Assembly (NCBI GenBank): GCA_947561395.2
Contig: OX387183.1
Location: 13,815,402 to 13,879,401 of the forward strand
Length of the DNA stretch: 64,000 bases
Source: Buxus sempervirens
Taxonomy: Eukaryota > Streptophyta > Magnoliopsida > Buxales > Buxaceae
Direction: 5' to 3'
Part shown: positions 1 to 11,764 of the stretch, piece by piece
How positions within the stretch are numbered: position 1 is the first letter of the stretch
Layout of the letters: every line of letters begins with the position of its first letter
The notes under the pieces: generated by a model
Told to the model about the DNA's origin: nothing
What the model saw: only the letters and a program-made list of their open reading frames with translations
The model's database searches: none
Made by a program: the position numbers and the translations under genes

Positions 1-1085
1 GCGGGTAGGCTAAAAATTCCTAGATCTAGGGTTTAGTGCCCATGTTCTGATCTGGCATGCTTTCATCTGTTTGTCTGATCTGGCCGGCTTTCATCTGCTC
101 TAAAAGACCAATCTGGACTTAAAGTGCTCCCAGCGGACTCTAATGGGTCAAGACCCATAGCATACAGGACTCCATGCATGGATCTGGGGTGGTTCCCCTG
201 ATCAAAATTAGGTGAGCTTCCTAAGCTAGGGCCGAGGTAGCCCAGCATCTAGGGTTTACTCCATTTGATGCAAAAAGCGGGGGTTGCTGCCCCTGATGGA
301 CTCTGAGTTTTATTCCAATTTTATTCATCATTCAAATCCTACTCACCCTCTCATGCTCAACGCAAGGTTCATTCAGAAACGTTAGGTGGGGAAGGATACC
401 CAGCCCGAGACATAAGCCTACAAGGGTCTGGACCAGTACTGGATCCTCGCGTGCCACGGCAAGAAACCAGTGGTGCTAATGGACTCCAGAAAACTGGGGG
501 GGTGGGTTTACCCTGCTTTCCCCGGCAAGCCACGGGAGCGTAGGTGCTAATACCATCCCAAAGATCAGTTCATAGGAATCAGAAGGGTAGGCTGCTAGAG
601 AGATCTAGGTTTGGTAAAGAAGTAGCAATATCCGATTTCACTCGTCTACCAAGGGTCGGATCATTCACGCAGCCTCCCTCGTGCGTGTCACCCCACGCAG
701 TTTATTTCACAAGAACGGAAATAAAAATTCATCCACGGTGTGGTGGTGTGCCCGTGTGTGCAGTTGGGCTGTGTGTTGTGTCTACACAGGTGAGTTTTGT
801 CTAGATTTAGTTGGTAAAGGGATTGTTACTGTCTCGTATAATAAGGTGCAGAATTAGCACGCAATACGAGGTTCCGGGAGAATCCCCAGGTAAGTGGGGG
901 GTCACAAGGGACCGCTTAAATCCCACTTGCCTTAGGCAATTATCGCGTCCCTTTGACAGGACTCCCCAGAACGTGTAATTACGCGCGTTCTGTATCTTAC
1001 TAAACAAGGTAGTAAAAACCCTAAATATCAACTAAATCTCTCTTATGCTGACTCATCTAACCAGGGTCCTACTGGGCTGGACTTG
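1..1085 (-). other. Leader (5' UTR) of element 3, cut by window edge
   Basis: This stretch lies directly downstream, in minus-strand sense, of the LTR and primer-binding site at 1086-4686, so it should be the non-coding leader of an element that runs off the left edge. I see no reading frame with retroelement motifs in it; the short open frames are not recognisable. Both flowering-plant Tat elements in this window have leaders of several kilobases, so the absence of gag here is expected. Confidence 0.6.
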
Positions 1086-1103
1086 TCCCCAGTGGAGTCG
1101 CCA
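1086..1103 (-). other. Primer-binding site of element 3
   Basis: On the minus strand this reads TGGCGACTCCACTGGGGA, three bases inside the LTR end at 1107. A TGG start next to an LTR end is the expected complement of a tRNA 3' CCA. Elements 1 and 2 have near-identical sites, so all three share a primer class. Tat/Ogre-type elements are usually said to use tRNA-Arg; I have not matched a tRNA. Confidence 0.8.
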
Positions 1104-2151
1104 GGCTGTGCGCGCGTGGGAAACGCGGCACGGGGTAATTCGGAGTCGCCACCGCCTGATGGGGTGCAGGCGGACACCTGGGTGCCTAATCTTGCCTATT
1201 AGGGCTTTTTGGTCTGCGGCTTGAGATTCTAAGTCTGTTCTCGGTTGTGGTTCGGGGAAGTCCGTAGACACCCCGGTCCACCCCGTCGGATGACGGGTCC
1301 CGTGGGTTCCCTGGTTTGAGTCAGCTTTGTCTATTTTGGTTATCACCCGATTCCTAATCCCGCATGCGATTTGGTTAAGTCTGGGTGGGACCACCTGAAT
1401 GGTGTGGGTCCCTTTAGTAGATTTTATCTTGATTTATCCTTAAGTGATCTGGGTCGGTTTGGGTGGGCCCCATTGGAAGGCCCAACCGGTGTCCTGGATG
1501 GGCTTGAGTTGGCCCATGTACCCTTGGTGGGCCTCAGTCTAACCCTAGGAGGCCCTGTGGGCTTTGGTTAGTGAGTTGGTTTTATTAAGGTTTAAGTTTG
1601 CAATTTAAATGTCTTCCATGCAAAAGGTGGGCCGGATTGGTTGGTGGGCCCCTCTGGTGGGCTCACATGGTGACCAAATAATTTTGGTTTATCTTTTTTA
1701 ATTTCGCCAAAGTGGGCTGGTCACTGGGCTTGGGGCCCGTGATCCAGGTTTTGGGCTTGAAAGCCCAAGTTACCGGAAGTTAGGGTTTGCACCCTTCCTT
1801 GGTTCGATTGGCGGGCTTTGGCGGGCCCGACAGGCCCTAGCCCTTGGTCTCGGCCAAACCACGCAGTTTATGCCTTAATCCACACATCCAGGCTTGGGTG
1901 GGCCGCATTGGCTTTGGCCCATCCGGTTCAAATAAGTTGATTTTACTTAAGTGGTTTAATTGCATGCTTTTGGGTTTATTGGGCTTGGTGGGCCCCGTTG
2001 GAAGGCCCACGGGTGTTCCGAGTTGGACCGGCGGTCCAGGTCCCAAGTTGGGTTTCCGGGTGGCCCGGAAACCCTGTTGGTTCAATGGTTATGGTTCAAA
2101 TCGCTCAAAAATTCGGCTGGGGATCACAAGAGTGCAAAAAACACATTTCTG

Positions 2152-2220
2152 TGTGTATCCGGCAACTCAGGCCGGATACACAGAGTCTACAGGTGATCCG
2201 GCCTGAGTTACCGGATCACC
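2152..2220. repeat. Pair of imperfect palindromes with ATCCGG arms in family B LTR
   Basis: Two inverted-repeat modules sit here: 2152-2182, with arms TGTGTATCCGG and CCGGATACACA, and 2192-2220, with arms GGTGATCCGG and CCGGATCACC. Both have the same 9-base centre in opposite orientation (CAACTCAGG / CCTGAGTTA). The same centre reappears at 18339-18361 in element 2's leader. The solo LTR of the same family has unrelated palindromes at a similar position. Confidence 0.8.
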
Positions 2221-3595
2221 TCAAGATGGTATTTTTTCGGATTTCTGGCACTGGGGTTGGTTTTCTGGACCTCCTAGGGTGTTCCAGGGATTGTGTGGGC
2301 TCCTGTGTGAGCCCACAGTGGTCAAGGTAGAGCCACTTGCCTCTCCTTTGGGGTTTTTCAAGTCAAATTGTGAAGGATAGGTGGGGGGCTTCCCCTCCCC
2401 TTTCTCTTGGACGAAATCCAGCAAGGGAACAGAGGCCATGCACCTCTGTTCAGGCCATCTGTAGCCTAAGGAAACAGCAATCAACATGAACAATAAAAGA
2501 GAAAGAAATCAATTAAAAAACATGCTCCATTTGAGGCCTATCTTTCATCAAGAGATGCATGCTTGTGCTTGTGGTGTTCAAAGACTGAAAAATGGCCTAT
2601 GACCATGCAAAATCAGCAAGTGCTCAAGACATTCCTAATGAGCAAACACAAAAGCATACACCCGGAATCCATGCCTAAACCAAGTGGGGTGGTCATGCAT
2701 GACCGAAAACAGCAGTTGGAGTGGGGCAAAAGTTATGATAAATCACCCAAAACAGCAAGCAAGGTTAGGCATCCATATGGCCCTAGAAGTGAGGAACGGC
2801 ATGCTTCAAATGGTGGTGTACTCTAGCATGCATAAAATGACAACCTAACTATATGCATGTAAAAGTAAAGGCCTAATCTAGCATACATCACTTGTGATTT
2901 ACAGCAATACCATGCTCACTTTAACCATGCATTTCAACTTAAGGAACCAAAGAAAGGAAGGAGGGGGGTTACATGGGGGGTACATAAGATGAGGGCAAAG
3001 GGGAACATGCTCCCCTAATCCGAAATAAAAGGGAGGAACAGCAAAGCATCCATGTAAAACAATGATCATGAACACTTCAAACCAAGCTAGATATCCCTCA
3101 TTCTCTCCTTAATTTGACCAAAACTTCCTTTTTTACCTTCTAAGGGTAATCATGCTTAGAAAACCATGCAAAGGAGAACAATAAGAATAGGCAAATTCGA
3201 ACACTACTCATACCCAAAATCCCATATCATGATCAAAATCCTATATGCTTCAAATGAATCAATACTTACATATGTTAAGGAAAATGGCCTAAGGGAGCTC
3301 ACCTTGGGCTTGAAACCTAGGTTGAAGCTATGTGGAGCCTCCTTGGAGCTTGGACGGCTGCTGGAGCTTCCTTCTTCACCACCAACAGCAGCTCTTCCTC
3401 CTCTTGCTTGGGTGAGAATGAAGAAGAAGAAGAGAAGAGGAAGTGGAAGAAGCTTAAAGAGATCCTTCAATGGCTTTTGGGAGAGAGATGGGAGCTTTTG
3501 AGAAGAAGGATGGTGGGAGCAAAAGCTTGCTCCAAGTGAGAGAGAGAGGACCCCATACGTATGGGGCTTTGGGGGGTTTTATTATGTGGCATGTC

Positions 3596-3833
3596 TTATG
3601 GGCATGCATGCATGGGGGGCATAATCATGGGAGAGAGAGAGAGAGAGAGTTGCATGAGGGGTGGCATGCATGGATGATGCCCATGCATGCCCATCCACCA
3701 TGAGAGAGGGGATGCATGTATGAGACATGCATGGTTGGTCATGGGGGGAGAGAGAGTGAGAGAGAGATGCATGAGTGGTGGCATGCATGGATGATGCCCA
3801 TGCATGCCCATAGGGGACATCAATTATGAGCAA
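3596..3833. repeat. 117-bp direct duplication rich in GCATGC and (GA)n
   Basis: A block beginning GTGGCATGCATGGATGATGC occurs at 3661 and again at 3778. Each copy is preceded by a GA-rich run and followed by more GCATG motifs. It lies in the middle of the element 3 LTR and is non-coding; short open frames here are only repeat translation. Confidence 0.75.
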
Positions 3834-3844
3834 ATCTTGGTATT

Positions 3845-4110
3845 TGTGGATTGGTCCCTGGAACTTTGGATTTTTACAGATTTAGTCCCTGATACTTTTG
3901 GATATTTACAGATTTAGTCCTTGATACTTTTGGTATTTACAGATTTAGTCCCTGATACTTTTGGATATTTACAGATTGGTCCCTGGGATATTTTCTCAAG
4001 TTTTGATGCTTATGGATCTAGTCCCTGATACCCTTGGATATCTGCAGCTTTACCATTGAGATATTTTTCACTGATTTGGGTAATTACAGATTCAATCCCT
4101 GGGACCTTTT
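3845..4110. repeat. Short tandem repeat, about 36 bp, in family B LTR
   Basis: Five or so degenerate units each contain TACAGATTTAGTCCCTGATA or a close variant. Related units occur in inverse sense at 25356-25480 in the solo LTR, as expected for the opposite orientation of the two LTRs. Confidence 0.75.
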
Positions 4111-4194
4111 TGCTTTGCTGCCTGCCACGTGTGCAGACTTTTGCCACATGTGCAGTTTTCTGGCACGCTGCCCTAGAACTTCAACTGCTTACAT

Positions 4195-4600
4195 CTTCTT
4201 CATCCGAACTCTGATTCGGGCAAACTCAGTTGCGTTAGAATCGTATCGGAGCCCTCTATCCATTGGCATAGGGCTAAGCACTTGGCACGGGCTTCGAGGA
4301 AAAGTCAACTTTTGGCCTTCCCTTAAGTTTGACTGCCCGCAGAAGCTTCATCCGGACTCCGATTCCTGCAAACCCAGTTGCGTTGGAACCATGTCGAGAT
4401 TCTCTATCCAATGGTATAGAGCAAGGTACTTGGCACGGAATTCGAGGAAAAGTCAACTCTCGGCTTTCCCTTAAGTTTGACCGCTCGCAGAACCTTCATT
4501 CGGACTCCGATTCCTGCAAACCCAGTTGCGTTGGACTCGTGTCGGGATTCTCTATCCATTGAGATAAAGCAAGGTGGCCAAATTTTATCTGATTAAAAGG
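4195..4600 (-). repeat. 148-bp tandem repeat near the start of the element 3 LTR
   Basis: The anchor CTATCC occurs at 4256, 4404 and 4552, giving a period of 148 in both steps. Each unit holds GCAACTGGGTTTGCAGGAAT-like sequence on the minus strand. The solo LTR at 24630 has the same array with four copies. Confidence 0.85.
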
Positions 4601-4686
4601 TCAACCTTTCACCCCTCAGGGTTTGACTTTTTGTCCAGGGTTTGCATTTCTGGTTTTTCTGGGAGCGCAAAAATGAGGTGCTTACA

Positions 4687-5474
4687 AAGGGTATTTTAGT
4701 TAATGAGGAGGAAGCCATTCCGTCCCCCTTAGAACCTTTAGACTCATCCCCAAGTTTCATTCCCACCTCCAAGGGGCATGCCACAGCCTACTGGTTCAGT
4801 CCTATGCGGAAAATTGGCTCAACTCAATTCTACTGCCCAAAACCGTGCATTCAGAACGGTTTGGTCAAAACCGTCTCCAACATGCGGTTGCATAGCCCTT
4901 CGGCCAAAACCGTAGTCAACGGGCGGTTTGGTTCAATCGGTATCCCAAGTGCGGTTGGTGACCTCTTTTTCTGTTTCTTTCTTTTCTTTTATTCCTTTTC
5001 TTTTGCCTTTTCTTTGCCAATATTGCCCCTAGTTCCTATTACTGTTTTCACTAGGGCCGGCTCATTTATTCCGTCATTGCCCTTTCAACACCGCGAGCTG
5101 AAGGAATACACCCAGATCACCGAGGACTTGACCAATAGGACGAGATGAAGGCTAGGTTGAGTTTATGAAAGAAGGTCATTATAGGCTCAAAATTTTGACA
5201 TCTTGAAATGGGACAACTGGGCTTACAGTTATAATGGATGCGACCCCCCATTCCCAATATTGGCCTTTTTTCTCTTCTTTGTACTTGGCCTTTCTTTGCT
5301 ATTTTCCCTTCTTTGTTTTTTTTCTTTTCTATTAACTTTGCCCCAGTCGCAACTGTAAGCTCCAGTTTGGGTTCTTTAAAACACGAACAGGCTCAACTTG
5401 GTTTAATCTAGGGATGTTAAAATTTTTGAGGGATAAAGAAAAATGGCCTCGGAACATTTCTTTGTGATATTCCT
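4687..5474 (-). other. 3' UTR of element 1, interrupted at 4686 by element 3
   Basis: This follows the integrase stop of element 1 in minus sense. It is alignable by eye with the 3' UTR of element 2 near 31040-31720, including a shared GGGGATGA-TCTAAAGGT block. Three palindromic modules lie at 4840-4863, 4867-4890 and 4906-4929, with AAACCG...CGGTTT arms. The first has the same arms and centre as a module in element 1's own leader at 35810-35832. No coding region is seen in it. Confidence 0.7.
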
Positions 5475-7199
5475 TCAAGGGAAATATTGCTTGACCGCAT
5501 TGGAGTTGATTGGCTCAGGAAAATCTATCCCATCCATTTCCGTCAAGATGAGAGCGCCTCCTGACAGGACCTTCTTCACTACATAAGGTCGTTCCCAATT
5601 TGGCTGAAACTTTCCGCGAGGGTCCTCCAGAAATGGCAATATCTTCTTTAAAACTAAATTACCCACTTGGAACGTTCTGGGCTTCACCTTCTTATTGTAG
5701 GCCCTGGCCATTCTCTTATGATACAGTTGACCGTGGCAAAGCGCATTCAAACGCTTTTCGTCTATTAAATTGAGTTGCTCATATCTAGACTGAACCCATT
5801 CAGCTTCTTCAAGTTCTGTTTCCATAAGCACTCTCAATGAAGGGATTTCTACTTCAACAGGTAAGACTGCCTTTGTTCCATAAACCAAGGAATACGGCGT
5901 TGCCCCAGTAGAAGTTCGGATTGAGGTTCTGTAAGCATGGAGAGCAAATGGTAACATCTCGTGCCAATCTCTATAACTTACTACCATCTTCTGAATTATT
6001 TTCTTTATGTTCTTGTTTGCCGCCTCTACTGCTCCATTCATCTTTGGCCTGTAAGGGGCTGACTTATGATGAGTTATCTGAAACTGCTCACACATCTTCT
6101 TCATATCCTTGTTCTTAATATTTGAAGCATTGTCTGAAACTATGGCTTTTGGCAACCCATAGCGACAAATTATGCTGTGCTTCAGAAATTTAAGAACATG
6201 GTTTCCTGTAATATTTGCATATGAAGCAGCTTCAACCCACTTCGTGAAATAATCGATCGCCACTAGGATGAACCGGTGTCCATTTGACGCTTTTGGAGAA
6301 ATCATCCCAATGACGTCAATACCCCACATAGAGAAAGGCCATGGAGAGGTCATGCTGTGCAGCTCACTTGGTGGTGTATGCTTATTATCAGCGTATATTT
6401 GGCACAAATGGCATCTCTTAACATGTAGGCAACAATCGTGCTCCATTGTAGACCAATAATATCCCAATCGCAGTATTTTCCTTGTGAGCATGTGTCCATT
6501 CATATGCGGCCCACAAACTCCTCCATGCACTGTTTCAATCAACCTTTCTGCTTCAACCTTGGTGATGCATCTAAGTAGAACATTACTGTAAGATCTCTTG
6601 TATAACTGCCCACCACTTAGGAGGAACTGCCCTGCTAACCTCTGTATCGTTCTTTTTTCAGTAGGGTTAGCACTTTCTGGAAAACCTCGATTATTCAAGA
6701 AATTCTTGATATCTTGAAACCATGGTATTTCTGCTTCTTGCGCTCCTTCTAAAACAAGACAGTAAGCTGGCTCGTCTCTGACTTCAATTTCGAGTGGTTG
6801 TATGTCTACCCCTTCTGGAATACTAACCATTGAAGCCAATGTCGCCAAGGCATCCGCAAACTGATTTTTAGACCTTGGCATATAGCTAAAAGAAATTCGA
6901 GTAAATTTGGTACTTATTTCTTCCAAATACTGGTGATATGGGATCAACTTGTGATCTTTGGTTTTCCATTCCCCAGTTGTTTGGAAGATGATAAGACTCG
7001 AATCCCCGTATACGTCAAGTTCTTGAACATCATGATCTAGAGCAGCTTGCAATCCAATTATACATGCTTCATACTCTGATATGTTGTTCGTGCACTGAAA
7101 GCTCAATTTTACTGCGATTGGGATATGTGAACCATCCGGCTTTACCAATACTGTGCCGATTCCATTTCCATTCATATTTGCAGCCCCGTCAAAGAACAT
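5475..7199 (-). pseudogene. pol: Element 1 pol, 3' part: archaeal-type RNase H and integrase
   Basis: 574 codons open. The N-terminal 125 residues are a second RNase H with the acidic set FDGA (D4), SEYEA (E42/E44), GDSS (D66) and NQFADAL (D116). Integrase follows: an HHCC zinc-binding part at about residues 225-266 (HGGVCGPH, then CHLC), and a core with D295 (GIDVIG), D356 (VSDNAS) and E392 (AVEAAN), spaced by 35 residues between the last two, the DD35E pattern. A basic C-terminal part with RGKFQPNWE ends at YFP. The frame is continuous with the upstream pol except for a TAG at 7200-7202, where element 2 has TGG. The first ATG here is internal to pol and not a true start. The enzymes would trim RNA from cDNA and join cDNA to chromosomal DNA in the nucleus. 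Confidence 0.93.
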
Positions 7200-7202
7200 C
7201 TG

Positions 7203-7601
7203 CTAGGAGTCTTCACTTTCTTCCTCTTCAGCAAATAAAATAGCCTCATCAGGGAAATTTGTCTTAAGAGGCTGATAATCTGGTAATGGATGCTCAGCTA
7301 GATGATTAGGAATTGCCTGACCTTTGATTGCTTTCTGAGTGACATATGTCAGGTCGAATTCTGAAAGCAAAAGCTGCCACTTCGCTGTTCTACCAGTTAA
7401 AGCCGGCTTTTCAAACAGATATTTTAACGGATCCATCCTTGAAATCAGCAAAGTTGAATAGCTTAAGAAATAGTGCCTAAGCCTCTGAGTTGCCCAGACC
7501 AAAGCGCAACAAGTCTTTTCCAAAGGCGAATATCTCGTCTCATAGTCTATGAACTTCTTGCTTAAATAGTAGATAGCCTTTTCTTTTCTGCCTGTTTCAT
7601 C
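7203..7601 (-). pseudogene. pol: Element 1 pol, middle part: first RNase H and tether
   Basis: This piece of pol lies between two in-frame stops: TAG at 7602-7604 and TAG at 7200-7202. It carries the RNase H region usual for Ty3/gypsy pol (motif KKFIDYETRYSPLEKTCCAL, then WATQRLRHYF and TAKWQLLLSEFDL). Element 2 reads straight through both positions, with CAA and TGG. It ends in an acidic linker just before the second RNase H. Both stops could arise by C-to-T type changes. As written the protein would end after the RT. Confidence 0.88.
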
Positions 7602-7604
7602 ATG

Positions 7605-8939
7605 CTACCCCAATACACATCCCATTGATGTTTCTAAAACCGATAGATACAGGATCAATGGTTTTCCTGGAGTTGGCGGTACTAGCACAGGTGGACTTAA
7701 CAGATAATCCTTTATTTTGTCGAATGCTTGTTGGCAATCCTCATTCCATATAGTTGGGTTATTCTTCCTTAGGAGCTTAAAGATCGGCTCGCAAATAGTA
7801 GTGAGCTGTGCTATGAACCGGCTAATATATTGAATTCTTCCCAGAAAACCCCTAACTTCCTTTTCAGTCTTAGGAGGTGGCATCTCAATGATTGCTTTTG
7901 CTTTAGACGGGTCTATCTCAATCCCTCTTCTGCTTACAATGAATCCTAATAATTTCCCTGATGTGGCTCCAAAAACACACTTGGCTGGATTAAGCCTTAA
8001 GCTGTATTTCCTTAGACGGTCAAATACCCTCTTTAGATTGATCAAGTGGTCTTCCTCTTCACACGATTTGGCGATCATATCATCTACGTAGACTTCCATT
8101 TCTTTGTGGATCATATCATGGAAAAGGGCTGTCATGGCTCGCTGATATGTTGCCCCGGCATTCTTCAATCCAAAAGGCATGACTGTGTAGTGAAAGGTTC
8201 CCCAAGGAGTGATAAAAGTGGTTTTCTCTTGATCCTCCTTTGCCATTTTGATTTGGTTATATCCGGAAAAGCCATCCATAAAAGAGAACAAGCTGTGCAC
8301 TGCCGTGTTATCAACCAAGATGTCGATGTGTGGCAAAGGAAAATCATCCTTCGGGCTCGCCTTGTTCAAGTCTTTGTAATCTACACACATCCTGACTTTT
8401 CCATCCTTCTTTGGAACCGGGACTATATTAGCCAGCCAATCAGGGTATGTGGAAACCGCCAAAAACCCGGCTTGAAACTGTTTCACCACTTCATCCTTGA
8501 CTTTTAAAGTCCACTCTGGTTTCAACCTTCTCAATTTCTGCTTAATAGGCTTTACTCCTGGCAGGATTGGCAGCCTGTGTACAACCATGTCTGTATCCAA
8601 CCCTGGCATATCCCGATAAGACCATGCGAACACGTCCTTGTAATCGGCTAAGAATTGGGACATTTCCTTCTGCTGCATATCAGACAAGCATGCACCAATC
8701 TTTACAATTTTTGGGTCCTCTTCGGTTCCCAGGTTTATGGAAATGGTTTCTTCAATATTAGGTTGAATACCCTTTTCGTAACGTTCCAATTGATATGATA
8801 TTTCTCTTGGAAGGTCATCGTCTTCGGCCTCGATCTCCTCTTCGATCCCCATTAGGTCGAAGTCGAGCTCGAGGTCGAAGTCATATTCAACTTGCTCCAA
8901 TTCAGTTTGTATATATGGGTCATAGGCAGTATGGATCAT
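7605..8939 (-). pseudogene. pol: Element 1 pol, 5' part: reverse transcriptase
   Basis: 444 codons open. Residues 18-48 are very acidic (repeated DFDLELDF-type sequence). The RT follows: NIVPVPKKDGKVRMCVDYKD at 171-190, SFMDGFSGYNQI with the first catalytic Asp at 222, FITPWGTFHYTVMPFGLKNA at 242-261, and the YVDD box at 284-287. It copies the element RNA into DNA in the cytoplasmic particle. The frame stops at a TAG after MGCVLG, where element 2 continues. The ATG at 8939 is probably not the native start: in element 2 the same frame is open further upstream to the A-run, and here small frame changes lie between 8940 and 9070. Confidence 0.93.
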
Positions 8940-9296
8940 TTTGAAAGCTTTAGATTTTCTAGAAAAAGTTGAAAATCTTTTTGGGTTTTTTGAGAACCTT
9001 CTAAAGAGGTTTTTCCTAAAGATGAAGGTTCATTAAAACCTTCAGGAAAAGGGCAATCCACTAATGGAGTTTTTTTTTGGAGGCCGCAGCTGATTGCCAA
9101 CCATATGCGGCCTCAAATGTCAAAGGGATCTCTTCCCAATTTTTTAATGCAAAGCCCTCTGAGCAGGTGGTATAGTGCAAACCTGCTCCTCCTCAAGCTC
9201 TTGATCCGATACCATCATTACCGGATTTGAAAAACTGACCTTTTCTGCTTCGGGGCTGAGTTCAGAGGTGACCCTATTTGGGATCTTTATTGAGGC
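8940..9296 (-). other. Frame-broken gag-pro/pol junction of element 1, with A9 run
   Basis: Homology to element 2 (23690-24020) runs through this gap in changing frames. The minus strand has nine A at 9070-9078, where element 2 has eight. A TAG at 9294-9296 replaces the Trp codon that element 2 has after PFID. After the A-run the pol frame is recognisable (P-L-V-D-C-P-F-P-E-G), with one further frame change before 8939. See the finding on the A-run. Confidence 0.75.
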
Positions 9297-11762
9297 CTAG
9301 TCAATAAAAGGAACCTCTTTTTCTGCTTTCTTTCTTCCTTCATCCTCTGTCATTGCAAAGAATGCCCCAGCCTCTTCTTTGAAGTCCTGCTGTTCTCGTG
9401 GCAGTGGCTCAGGCTCACCCACGGCTTTAGGCGTCACAATGGGTGAAAGGGGGATAAAAGGTTGAAGGGTTGAGGTAAAAGGTTTTCTAAAAGGATTATC
9501 ATTAAAATATGGAGGTTTGGAGGAATCTGAAGGAGGAGACAATTGAATGGTATGAGAGGGCTTCGGAAAAGTTTCCCTTAAATGAGGGAATTTTCCTTGA
9601 TTCTTTTCCCTTTCGTTAGCATTTTCTTTCTGTGGTCCCCTCTTCCATCTTATTTTCATCCCTAGTCCTGCTCGTGGGACCAGCCTCTGTGCCTCTATGG
9701 GCTCCACCCTTCCTTGTAGATTAATTCCCAACCCCTTTCCTGGGTGGAAATTGCAATCTTTCAAAACCTTTTCTACCATCTTGTCGGCGCATGTTAACTT
9801 CTCATTCTTTTTTAGACACCCCCCAGGTATGAAGTTAACTGTTTCAAATTGAAAAGAATGAAATGAAATTTTGTCTACCGTTAATTCCACATTAATAAAA
9901 GGTACGTCAGGTGGTATGACGGGAGGGACTAGACTCTCGGCTAGGACTGTTATCACCCTCTGACCTCTTATATATTTTACTCTTTGATGAAGGGTGGATG
10001 GTATAGCCCTAGCTGAGTGGATCCACGGCCTTCTCAGAAGTAGATTGAAGGCAGCAGGAATATCTATCACTTCGAATGTGATATTAAAGATATTCGGTCC
10101 GATGGTAATCGGTAATTCAATCTCCCCTAGGGAGTGTGTTTTGGAGCTATCAAAAGCTCTCACTATCCTTCCGTTATGCTTAATTTTAGATTGATCCAGA
10201 CCAAGCCTAACAAATGTTACTAAGGGATAGACGTTTAAGGCTGACCCATTGTCAATAAGGACTCGGGCTATCCTGTTACCCTTACAAAGCACAGTGATGG
10301 GCAAAGGGTCCACGTGATAACATCCGCCAGGGCTTATCTCGCTTTTCGAAAAGCTTATTACATTGTGAGATAAGATCTGGACGATCATCATGCCGAGCTG
10401 GTCTGGCTCAATCGTCTTAGGCACGTGAGCACTCTGGAGTACCTTTATTAATGAGTCCCTATGCTTTTCTGAATTAAGCAATAATCCCAGTATTGATATC
10501 TGGGCAGGGACCTTAATTAACTGGTCGACAATATTGAATTCACTCTTTTTCAGTATTTTCAAGAGGTCTGCTGCCTCATCATTGATGACCTGGGGGGTGT
10601 CTTCCTCTATCTTGGCCTTCCCCTTCTGAACTTGTTCTGCCTCTTTCTTTTCTTGTTCTTTTCCTTCTACACATCTCCCTGATCTTGTCATGAGATTTAT
10701 TTCCTCCTGACTCTGATTCCTGGCCACTGGGATAGTGGTCGTATAACCCTCGTTGTAGTTCCAAGGTACAGCAGTTTCTGAATATGAGGGTTTAGGAACG
10801 TTAAATACCAAGGGCTGGAGATGAGACCTTGGTGCAGGAGTTGATGTGGGAATGGGGTTGGAAGGAGGCACCTCAATGACCAGAGGCGAGGATTGCCTGG
10901 GTTCCTTGGGTTGAGAGGACTTCAAGGTCTGAGAAGAAACAGAGGTAATTGATGCTGTGGCGAGGTCATAATTAATGACCAAAGGTGGTTTGGATGATGG
11001 ATTAGTTGGAGGAGCAACAGCCTGGTCGCAATTAATGATGAGAGGGGTTTTGGGTACATCAAGCTGGGCCATGAGAGAAGCGGCCCGGTTCAAAGAGGCA
11101 TTAATGTCCTCTGCAGTCTTGCCATTTCCTTTATTTCCAGAAATGACATTGATTTGTTCCCCTACCTCTTCTTGGTCAAAATAGACCTTAACGGACGTCC
11201 CTATGGGTGCAATTAACTGCGAGGGATCAAACGTCCTAGGTCCAGAAGAGACGGTCCCTACAAAATTGGAAGGACTAGCCCCATTATGCTGGGGCAGAGG
11301 ATTCTGACCAATGTCAGTCCTGGCGGGAGAGGGTGCAGCCGCGTTAAACAACAAGGTTCCCTGATCGATCAAATCCTTGATGGCATGTTTTAACGGCCAA
11401 CACCTGTCTGTAGGGTGTCCTGGTGCACCCATATGGTATTCACAGGTGGTGGAGGGATCGAAATTCTTTCCCTTTGAAGCATTCGGATTTGGTTCTTTCA
11501 GGGTAACATACCCTGCGTTTAACAGAGTTGGCAATAGCTGGGATGGAGTCACAAGAAGAGGGGAAAGGACCCTATTCCTTCTGGACGCCATCCAAGCGTC
11601 TCTTTCCTCTTTTGAGAATACCCTTTTTTGGTTGGGCATTGCTGCTTGAGGAACATTAATATTGAGAGGGTTTTGATAGGTCGATTGCGGCTGCACTGGG
11701 ATGGATGAAAGTGCAGAAATATTGACTTGGAGTGGTTTTTTGGATGGTTGGGGTTGTACCAT
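9297..11762 (-). pseudogene. Element 1 gag C-terminus, protease and G-patch
   Basis: 821 codons open. Residues 107-121 hold a C-x2-H-x5-H-x4-C cluster (CEYHMGAPGH..DRC), a zinc-knuckle-like motif at the end of Gag. A low-complexity Pro/Ser/Thr region follows to about residue 350, then KSEFNIVDQL, and an aspartic protease with VLIDNGSALNV near residue 502, where DNGS stands in place of the usual D-T/S-G. RRPWIHSARAIPSTLHQRVK is the protease C-terminal flank. At about residues 665-700 comes a G-patch-like segment (FHPGKGLGINLQG ... AGLGMK). The frame starts one base off gag, so a frameshift separates it from the gag frame; element 2 reads through there. It ends at TAG 9297-9299, next to the stop noted at the junction. 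Confidence 0.88.
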
Positions 11763-11764
11763 GT

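Larger units (their letters stand above)
1107..4686 (-). mobile_element. LTR of element 3 (family B), 3.58 kb, 5' LTR of a minus-strand element
   Basis: In minus sense the LTR starts TGTAAGCACCTCATTTTTGC (right end, 4686) and ends GCGCGCACA (1107), with TG...CA termini. It matches the solo LTR at 24630-28181 along its length, including the 148-bp repeats near its start and the GGGCCCAC-rich part near its end. A primer-binding site follows its left end, so it is a 5' LTR and the element body lies to the left. On the right it abuts element 1's 3' UTR; the candidate target duplication AAGGG (4687-4691) cannot be checked because the partner lies outside. No clear TATA box was found in it. Confidence 0.85.

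Noticed and set aside
4642-5148. 168-codon plus-strand frame
   Set aside because: It crosses the LTR end of element 3 and runs antisense through element 1's 3' UTR; no domain is seen.
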